DNA from: Caldifarciminota bacterium
GTDB taxonomy: Bacteria > Hydrothermota > Tepidihabitantia > Tepidihabitantales > Tepidihabitantaceae
DNA length: 9,144 nt
Assembly: GCA_016935775.1 (NCBI GenBank)
Contig: JAFGQF010000031.1
Location: 1 to 9,144, forward strand
Direction: 5' to 3'
Shown here one piece after another: positions 1 to 4,790 of the stretch. How positions within the stretch are numbered: the stretch's first letter is position 1; each line of letters opens with the position of its first letter. Both the position numbers and the translations under genes were made by a program. The notes beneath the pieces are model-generated. The model was not told the origin of the DNA, searched no databases, and saw only the letters and a list, made by a program, of their open reading frames with translations.

Positions 1-1707
1 ACTGGTGTCCGGGTACGCCGGGTTCGGCGTCGCCGCCACCGTCAGCCGGAACTCCAGCTCCTGCGGCGGCATCGAGGCCGGCACCCGCACCACGAACGAG
101 TCGTTCGAGCAGTTGGCGCCCGAGCCGGCCGGGATGTTGGGGAAGCCGGCCGTGCCCTTGAGGATTTCGACCTCGGGGGTCGCGCAGGTCAGCGTCGCGG
201 TGATCGAGGTGGCGTTCTGCCAGCCGGCGGTGTTGAAGTAGGTGGCGATGAGCGCCGCGGTCTCGCCCGGGTCGGGCCGGCCGTTTGAGTTGCCCGAGGC
301 GTCGTTGAACCGCCAGTCGGTGAGCCTGAGGTCGCAGTAGTAGAGAGGCAAAACCACGTTGGCCATCGAAACCCGGCCCGCCCCGAGCTTGCCCTGCGCG
401 TACAGCGGGTCGGGCATCGGCTCGGCCGCCTGATACATCAGGCTGCAGACCTGGGCGTTGTTCATCGTCGGGAAGGCGGACTTGATCCAGGCTGCGACCC
501 CGGCGACAAGCGGGGTGGCCATCGAGGTGCCGTCCTTGGTACCGTAGGCGTGCCGGGTGACGGTGGCGTAGATGCCGGAGCCGGGCGCGGTGATTTCTAT
601 CCAGTCACCGTAGTTGGACCAGGAGGTCTTGAGGTCGGCGGGGCCGGAGGCGGCGACCGAGATGACCGATGGGTAGTCGGCCGGGTAGAAGCGGTTGGTG
701 GTGCCGTCGTTGCCCGCGCCGCCGACGAGGATGCAGCCCGAGTCCCAGGCATACTGGCAGGCGTCGCGCATCGGCGTATACTGCGAGTAGCCGCCGAAGC
801 TCATCGAGATGACGAAACCGCCCAGGGGTACTACGTAGTAGATGCCGGCGATGGCCGCGGACAGGCTGATGCCGCCGAGCCCGCCGCAGCGGAAGGCGAA
901 GCTGCGGCAGTTCCAGGGCGGGGCCGCGACGCCCCGGTCGTTGTCGGTCACGGCGTTGGCGATGCCCCAGCAGTGGGTGCCGTGGTCGTCGGTGTAGACG
1001 AAGGGCACCGGGTTGGGGTCGCCGCCGGCGAGGTCGAAGCCGATGACGTCGTCGGCGTAGCCGTTGCCGTCTTGGTCCATGCCGTCGACGTCGCCTTCCG
1101 GGTAGTCGAGGCTGTCGAAGCGACCGTTGCCGTTCGCGTCCTCGGGGTGGTTGACCCAGAGGTTGGGTTCGATGTCGGGGTGGTGCCATTCGCAGCCGTC
1201 GTCGAGCACGCCGATTAGGACCGCGCTGTCGCCCTTGTGGATGTTCCAGGCGATTGGCGCGCCGATTCGCTCGAGGTGCCACTGGTTTCCGTAGAACGAG
1301 TCGTTCGGCACCTCGGTGAGTTCGAGCCAGGCATCCGGGCAGGCGTCGGTAACGAGGCCCGAGGCCAGGTAGTCGGCCAGGACCGGCGCGACTTCCCGGT
1401 CCTCGGAAAACCGGACCAGGTACTGCAGGTCGCAGCCGTACCGGCGGGCGACCTCGGACAGTTCGGGATGGCGCATCAGCGGGGCGACCTCTTCTATGCC
1501 CCGGCGGACGCTGATTTCGTCGAGCGCGGGCACGCCGAAGAAGGCGATGCCGTCGGCCTCGGACAGGCGGACCCGGCCGCGCAGTTCGGGGACGAGCTCG
1601 ACGATTGCCCGGCCCGCGATGTGGGGCTCGGGGGTTTCGCGGACGGTGAACTCGGCGGCGCCCGGGGTGGCCGCGAGCGCTGCCAGCATCAGGACGGTGG
1701 TCTTCAT
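1..1707 (-). CDS. Secreted subtilisin-like serine protease (S8 family), 3' end cut by window
   Basis: An extracellular endopeptidase; 569 residues are visible and the frame is still open at the window edge. Residues 1-20 form a signal peptide (MKTTVLMLAALAATPGAAEF), and about 20-140 look like a propeptide. The S8 triad is complete: Asp169 in VLDDG, His242 in DDHGTHC, Ser395 in GTSMATP, with oxyanion Asn333 in GGAGNDG. Between Asp and His lie two acidic DxNxNGxxD-type loops (190-198 and 211-219) resembling EF-hand or dockerin calcium loops. After the catalytic domain, from about 440, an Ig-like/CARDB-like segment begins (NGRPDPGETAAL) and runs off the edge. Twelve Cys follow the signal peptide, which suggests disulfides. 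The ATG at 1705-1707 is chosen because it opens the signal peptide and has GGAGG four bases upstream. It is divergent from the sigma-factor operon. The natural substrate is unknown. Family assignment is firm. Confidence 0.95.
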   Translation of the reverse strand, partial: MKTTVLMLAALAATPGAAEFTVRETPEPHIAGRAIVELVPELRGRVRLSEADGIAFFGVPALDEISVRRGIEEVAPLMRHPELSEVARRYGCDLQYLVRFSEDREVAPVLADYLASGLVTDACPDAWLELTEVPNDSFYGNQWHLERIGAPIAWNIHKGDSAVLIGVLDDGCEWHHPDIEPNLWVNHPEDANGNGRFDSLDYPEGDVDGMDQDGNGYADDVIGFDLAGGDPNPVPFVYTDDHGTHCWGIANAVTDNDRGVAAPPWNCRSFAFRCGGLGGISLSAAIAGIYYVVPLGGFVISMSFGGYSQYTPMRDACQYAWDSGCILVGGAGNDGTTNRFYPADYPSVISVAASGPADLKTSWSNYGDWIEITAPGSGIYATVTRHAYGTKDGTSMATPLVAGVAAWIKSAFPTMNNAQVCSLMYQAAEPMPDPLYAQGKLGAGRVSMANVVLPLYYCDLRLTDWRFNDASGNSNGRPDPGETAALIATYFNTAGWQNATSITATLTCATPEVEILKGTAGFPNIPAGSGANCSNDSFVVRVPASMPPQELEFRLTVAATPNPAYPDTS

Positions 1708-1729
1708 CGTTCCTCCATCGGGTGTGTTC

Positions 1730-1757
1730 TTGCGTAAGCTGCCGTCACCAGTATGCT
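1730..1757 (+). promoter_or_regulatory. Possible promoter of the sigma-factor operon
   Basis: TTGCGT (1730-1735), 16-base spacer, TATGCT (1752-1757). Match is 3 of 6 at -35 and 4 of 6 at -10, so this is a moderate candidate. The predicted start near 1764 would leave only about 7 bases before the ATG at 1771, which fits the absence of a clear ribosome-binding site there. The heptamer CTTGCGT occurs twice (1729-1735 and 1756-1762), flanking the site, and could be an operator. The -10 overlaps that of the divergent protease promoter. Confidence 0.3.
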
Positions 1758-1777
1758 TGCGTGAAGCCAGATGTCAA
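1750..1777 (-). promoter_or_regulatory. Predicted sigma70-type promoter of the S8 protease gene
   Basis: Read on the minus strand: TTGACA (complement of 1772-1777), a 16-base spacer, then CATACT (complement of 1750-1755). The -35 is perfect and the -10 matches TATAAT at 4 of 6. Transcription would start near 1743, leaving a leader of about 35 bases that carries the GGAGG site at 1712-1716. The -35 box overlaps the start codon of the divergent sigma gene. Confidence 0.45.
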
Positions 1778-2436
1778 AGCACCAGCCGGGCGAAAACCGG
1801 GCGCCGGACAACCATTCCGGCCCCGGAGCGTCGAAAGCTACAGAGAAGCCTTTGACAGGAGCACTTGGCGCAGTCGAAGCGACGGGCCCACTGGCCCGCA
1901 GCCCGGGCGTCCCGGCCGAAACGAGGACCGGCGAGTCCGGCCGCGAGGTCGAGCCGTTCGAAGAACTGTACCGGACCCACCGGGCCCGGGTGTTCTCCAC
2001 CGCCTACCGGTTCGTGCGCAACCGGCCCGACGCCGAGGACATAACCCAGGACGTGTTCGTCAAGGTCTTCCGGAAGATGCAGGATTTTCGCGGCGACGCC
2101 GCGGTTTCGACCTGGATCTACCGCATCACCGTCAACACCGCGCTCGATTTCCTGCGCAAGCGCAAGCGGCGGCAGACCGTGCCGATCGAGGAGGTCGGCG
2201 AGGTCGCGGCCGGGCCGTCGAATCTCAAGCACCTGATCGAGGGAACGATACCGAAGCTGCCCGAGGGTTACCGCAAGGTGTTCGTGCTGCACGACATCCA
2301 GGGGCTGAAGCACGCCGAGATCGCCGAGATACTGGGTATTTCCGAGGGCGCCAGCAAGTCCCAGCTGCACCGGGCGCGGGCCCGGATGCGCGAGCTGCTG
2401 ACGCCATATGTCAAGGACCGGGCATGGCGAGCGTGA
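1771..2436 (+). CDS. ECF (extracytoplasmic function) RNA polymerase sigma factor
   Basis: A sigma70-family group 4 factor that would direct RNA polymerase to its own regulon. Region 2 spans about 63-133 (FEELYRTHRARVF, then DAEDITQDVFVKVF for core binding, then STWIYRITVNTALDFLRKRKRR for -10 recognition). Region 4 spans about 162-210 with the helix-turn-helix AEIAEILGISEGASKSQLHRA. There is no region 1 or 3, as expected for ECF factors. Residues 1-60 are an extra, Gly/Pro/Ala-rich, probably disordered segment; its codons (TCA, ACA, GCA, CTT) are less GC-ending than the rest, so the true start may be later. The ATG at 1771 is used because it is the only ATG before region 2; it has no good ribosome-binding site. 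An in-frame TTG at 1852 is the alternative. The anti-sigma gene follows directly, the usual arrangement for a sigma/anti-sigma pair. Confidence 0.93.
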   Translation: MSKHQPGENRAPDNHSGPGASKATEKPLTGALGAVEATGPLARSPGVPAETRTGESGREVEPFEELYRTHRARVFSTAYRFVRNRPDAEDITQDVFVKVFRKMQDFRGDAAVSTWIYRITVNTALDFLRKRKRRQTVPIEEVGEVAAGPSNLKHLIEGTIPKLPEGYRKVFVLHDIQGLKHAEIAEILGISEGASKSQLHRARARMRELLTPYVKDRAWRA

Positions 2437-2457
2437 TTGCCGGCGCGAGCCGAGATG

Positions 2458-2464
2458 AAAGGAG
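2458..2464 (+). promoter_or_regulatory. Ribosome-binding site pointing to an ACG start for the anti-sigma gene
   Basis: AAAGGAG lies 6 bases before ACG at 2471-2473, ideal spacing. No ATG, GTG or TTG in the anti-sigma frame lies within reach: that frame opens after TGA at 2456-2458, and the first conventional start is GTG 2543, which has lost the N-terminal zinc-binding half. The site therefore decides the start in favour of ACG 2471. Confidence 0.6.
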
Positions 2465-2470
2465 CCTGTT

Positions 2471-3001
2471 ACGGAACATCTCCGTCCTGAACTGCTGAGC
2501 GAACTGCTCGACAACGAGCTTGAACCCGGGACCGCGCAGGAGGTGGAACGCCACCTGGACACCTGCCCGGACTGCCGCCGGGTGCTGGCCGAACTGGCCG
2601 CGGTGCGGACCGCGGCGATGGAACTGGAGCAGCTGGAACCGTCGCCCGAGACCTGGCGCGCCATCCGGCGCCGGGTGATGCCCGAACGCCGGCTGCGGCA
2701 GGCCTGGATATGGGCCGGTGCGGCCGCGGTCGCGGCCACCCTGGTCGCGGTCGTCTTCCTGGGCCGGCCGGGACCGGACCGGCAGGACCGGCTCGCCGCG
2801 GTCGCGACCGCCGCGCCCGAAGCCGCCCGCGAGCTGGGCGAGCAGTACGACGACTACCTGCGCGGGATTGACGCCGCGCTCGATGAAATCCGGACGGCGC
2901 TGGACGAGAACCCGGGCAACACCCGGGTGCGGATGGCGCTCTACCGGGCGCACCAGTCCAGGTCAGACGCGATGGACCGGATGGTGTCCGGAGGATACTG
3001 A
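2471..3001 (+). CDS. Membrane-anchored ZAS/zf-HC2 anti-sigma factor
   Basis: Predicted to hold the upstream ECF sigma factor inactive at the inner membrane. Numbered from ACG 2471, the protein has 176 residues. A zinc-binding anti-sigma domain has ligands His3, His28, Cys32 and Cys35, i.e. H-x24-H-x3-C-x2-C, the spacing known from ChrR-type ZAS domains. Between them lies LLSELLDNELEPG, typical of zf-HC2. One transmembrane helix is at about 78-97 (WIWAGAAAVAATLVAVVFLG), followed by about 78 residues outside, charged and helical (YLRGIDAALDEIRTALDENP), perhaps a sensor. The conventional start GTG 2543 would give 152 residues but drops His3 and the first helix, so I prefer ACG; a base error turning ATG to ACG is the other explanation. 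It starts 34 bases after the sigma gene and ends 3 bases before the next gene. Function is firm, start is uncertain. Confidence 0.88.
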   Translation, partial: TEHLRPELLSELLDNELEPGTAQEVERHLDTCPDCRRVLAELAAVRTAAMELEQLEPSPETWRAIRRRVMPERRLRQAWIWAGAAAVAATLVAVVFLGRPGPDRQDRLAAVATAAPEAARELGEQYDDYLRGIDAALDEIRTALDENPGNTRVRMALYRAHQSRSDAMDRMVSGGY

Positions 3002-3003
3002 CC

Positions 3004-3064
3004 AATGGCGAATGGCGAGTGGCGAATGGCGAGTGACCAGGGCCAATGGCGAATGGCGAATGCC
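3004..3064 (+). repeat. Imperfect heptamer tandem repeat (AATGGCG) at a gene start
   Basis: Successive units read AATGGCG, AATGGCG, AGTGGCG, AATGGCG, AGTGACC, AGGGCC (6 bases), AATGGCG, AATGGCG, AATGCCC. The array lies right after the stop codon of the anti-sigma gene and covers the first 20 codons of the DUF4097 gene. Because 7 is not a multiple of 3, the ATG in each unit rotates through the frames; those at 3005, 3026 and 3053 share the gene's frame. It resembles short tandem repeats that recur between genes in genomes of several uncultured bacteria (from memory, not searched). Confidence 0.8.
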
Positions 3065-4096
3065 CCGAGCCGGAAGAGCCGCGGGCTGCGGGCCGGCCTG
3101 CTAGCGTTGCTGCTGGCCGCAGTGGCCGGCGCCGTGCCGTTCGAGCGGGCCGTTGTCAACGAGGCCTGGTGCCCGCCGGGCTGGACCGTCATCGTCGGCC
3201 ACCGCTACGGCAGCATCACCGCCGACGGCGAGCCGGGCCGCGACACCCTGGCGGTCGAGGCGCGGGTGCGGGTGGAGGGCAGCGACCGGGCCGCGGGCCG
3301 CGCCTTCGGCCGTGACATCGAGCTGAGCCTTGCCTCCTGGGCCGAGACGGTCTTCGTCTCGGTGCTGTACCCGGAACTGCCCGAGCCTTCGGCCGAGCTG
3401 AGCTGGGAGGTGGACCTGGCGCTCGTGCTGCCCGCGCGGGCGCGGCTTGAGGTGGCCAACCAGTTCGGCGACGTGACCTGCCGCAATCTCCGGGCCGGGT
3501 GCCGGGTAGAGAACAGCTTCGGCGACGTCGCGCTGGCCGGCTGCCGCGACAGCCGGGTCCTGAGCCGGCACGGTGACGTCGAGATTGCCGCCAACGACGG
3601 CGGGCTGCAGGTCACCAACAGCTACGGCAACGTCTACCTCGACGGCGTGGAGTCGCGCGCCCGGGTTGACAACTGCTATGGCGATGTCGAGGGTACCGGG
3701 CTCGACGGCGAGGTGCGGCTGGCCAACGTGATGGGCCGGATCGTGACGCGCGACAGCCGCGGCCAGGTGGCGCTGGTCAACCGTTTCGGCGAGGTCGAGG
3801 CCTGGGTCGAGGACACCGGGCTGGCCGAGCTCGATGTCCAGGCCGAGCTGAGCCGGGTGCGGTTGAACCTGGCCAGGACGATGCCGTTCCGGCTGGGCGG
3901 CCGGGTGTTCGAGGGGCTGGTCCGGTGCGGGCTGCCGGTCGAAGTGCGCGACCACGGCAACGAGCAGGTGGTTAGCGGGAGCGCGGGCCGGGGCGGCCCG
4001 CAGATCCGCCTCACCGGGGCCTGGACCGATTTCGACATCGGCCCGGACTCGACCGGCGACAGCCTGACCGCCCCGGCGCGCGAGAAGACGGAATGA
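3005..4096 (+). CDS. Exported DUF4097-family beta-strand repeat protein
   Basis: Exported protein of the DUF4097 (putative adhesin-like) family; its molecular role is not known. Residues 28-46 are a signal sequence (LRAGLLALLLAAVAGAVPF). From 150 to 264 the motif V-x-N-x-[FY]-G-[DNE]-V recurs seven times, at 150, 168, 185, 203, 221, 239 and 257, i.e. every 17-18 residues, as expected for rungs of a beta-helix-like solenoid. The best rungs are VANQFGDV, VENSFGDV, VTNSYGNV and VDNCYGDV. A beta-rich non-repeat part (275-345) and a short polar tail follow. The first 20 codons come from the heptamer repeat. ATG 3005 is chosen because GGAGG (2990-2994) lies 10 bases upstream; ATG 3053 would give a cleaner signal peptide but lacks such a site. 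It is co-transcribed with the sigma/anti-sigma pair and the PDZ gene, so probably belongs to the same envelope response. Confidence 0.85.
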   Translation: MANGEWRMASDQGQWRMANAPSRKSRGLRAGLLALLLAAVAGAVPFERAVVNEAWCPPGWTVIVGHRYGSITADGEPGRDTLAVEARVRVEGSDRAAGRAFGRDIELSLASWAETVFVSVLYPELPEPSAELSWEVDLALVLPARARLEVANQFGDVTCRNLRAGCRVENSFGDVALAGCRDSRVLSRHGDVEIAANDGGLQVTNSYGNVYLDGVESRARVDNCYGDVEGTGLDGEVRLANVMGRIVTRDSRGQVALVNRFGEVEAWVEDTGLAELDVQAELSRVRLNLARTMPFRLGGRVFEGLVRCGLPVEVRDHGNEQVVSGSAGRGGPQIRLTGAWTDFDIGPDSTGDSLTAPAREKTE

Positions 4097-4097
4097 G

Positions 4098-4103
4098 AGG
4101 AGG
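4098..4103 (+). promoter_or_regulatory. Strong ribosome-binding site for a TTG start
   Basis: AGGAGG sits just after the DUF4097 stop (4094-4096) and 8 bases before TTG 4112-4114. It decides that rare start for the PDZ gene; no ATG in that frame lies near, and the signal peptide begins exactly there. Confidence 0.7.
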
Positions 4104-4111
4104 TGGTTTGA

Positions 4112-4726
4112 TTGAGTAGACATATCTTACTGCTGGTGCTGGCGCTGCCGCTGCTGGCGGCGGTCGCGGCCGAAGAGCCGCCCGAGCTTCCGAAGCGCGG
4201 CTGGCTCGGGGTGTATCCCGGCGAGTTGGACGAGGCGCTCTTGGTCGCGCTCGACCTCGACCACGGGGTGCTGATAAGGGACGTGGTCGAGGAGTCGCCC
4301 GCGGCCCGGGCCGGTTTCCTGAAGGGCGACATCGTGCTCGAGTTTGACGGCGTCCGGACCGACGACCCGGACGACCTGCGCCACGCCATCCGCGGGCGTC
4401 CCGAGAAGACCGTCAAGGCACTGGTCCGGCGCCGGGGCAAGGATGCCCGGCTCGAGGTGACGCTGGGCGAGCGCGCGGCGGCCGGGGCCGCCGACCACCG
4501 GGAGGACCACGGCCTGTTCGAACTGCCGCGGGACGCGCTCCGGCACGCCGCCCGGGCTCTGGACAGGGTCGGCCCCGGGGTCGAGCGTGTCAAGGTGAAG
4601 GTCCTGGAACAGGCCGAACTGCACGAGGAGCTCGAGGAGCTGCGCGCGGAACTGGAGAGTTTGAAGGCGCAGCTCGAGCAGCAGCTCGAGGAACTGCGCC
4701 GGGACCTGAAGAAGAGCGACCGCTAG
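4112..4726 (+). CDS. Exported PDZ-domain protein with C-terminal coiled coil
   Basis: A 204-residue exported protein. A signal peptide covers 1-20 (LLLVLALPLLAAVAA, cleavage probably before EEPP). A single PDZ domain of the HtrA/DegP type covers about 28-118: ligand-loop GWLGV at 30-34, then GVLIRDVVEESPAARAGF and KGDIVLEFDGV. Residues 158-200 form a Leu/Glu-rich heptad coiled coil (LHEELEELRAELESLKAQL). There is no protease domain, so it is not an HtrA protease by itself; it probably binds exposed C-termini and forms oligomers. TTG start is supported by the AGGAGG upstream. It is the last gene of the operon, 15 bases after the DUF4097 gene, and a hairpin terminator follows. A role as sensor or adaptor feeding the anti-sigma factor, as PDZ proteins do in sigmaE signalling, is inference. 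Confidence 0.85.
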   Translation: MSRHILLLVLALPLLAAVAAEEPPELPKRGWLGVYPGELDEALLVALDLDHGVLIRDVVEESPAARAGFLKGDIVLEFDGVRTDDPDDLRHAIRGRPEKTVKALVRRRGKDARLEVTLGERAAAGAADHREDHGLFELPRDALRHAARALDRVGPGVERVKVKVLEQAELHEELEELRAELESLKAQLEQQLEELRRDLKKSDR

Positions 4727-4738
4727 CGCCGGCGGGAA

Positions 4739-4775
4739 GAAACGAAGGGCGGGGCCGCAAGGCCCCGCCCGTTTC
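4739..4775. terminator. Bidirectional hairpin terminator between convergent genes
   Basis: Perfect 10-bp stem GGGCGGGGCC (4747-4756) / GGCCCCGCCC (4761-4770) closed by a GCAA tetraloop. An outer GAAAC (4739-4743) / GTTTC (4771-4775) can pair past a 3-base bulge. On the plus strand it follows the PDZ stop by about 20 bases but the tail is only GTTTC. On the minus strand, after the aminomutase stop, the tail TTCGTTTCTTCC is more U-rich, so termination should be better in that direction. Confidence 0.8.
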
Positions 4776-4790
4776 AGCGCCGCCCGACGG

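Noticed and set aside
605..1282. Arg/Pro-rich open frame on the minus strand, and a Val/Gly/Ala-rich one on the plus strand (550-1218), over the protease
   Set aside because: Both overlap the S8 catalytic domain in other frames and show the low-complexity make-up of GC-rich shadows.
1852..1857. Perfect TTGACA inside the 5' part of the sigma gene as a promoter for the operon
   Set aside because: No acceptable -10 box lies 15-19 bases downstream.
2455..2490. An 11-codon open frame from ATG 2455 between the sigma and anti-sigma genes, as a possible leader peptide
   Set aside because: It has no ribosome-binding site of its own and its codons contain the AAAGGAG used by the anti-sigma gene; nothing supports translation.
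2543..2545. GTG 2543 as start of the anti-sigma gene
   Set aside because: It would remove the first zinc ligand and half of the zf-HC2 domain, and it lacks the well-spaced ribosome-binding site found before ACG 2471.
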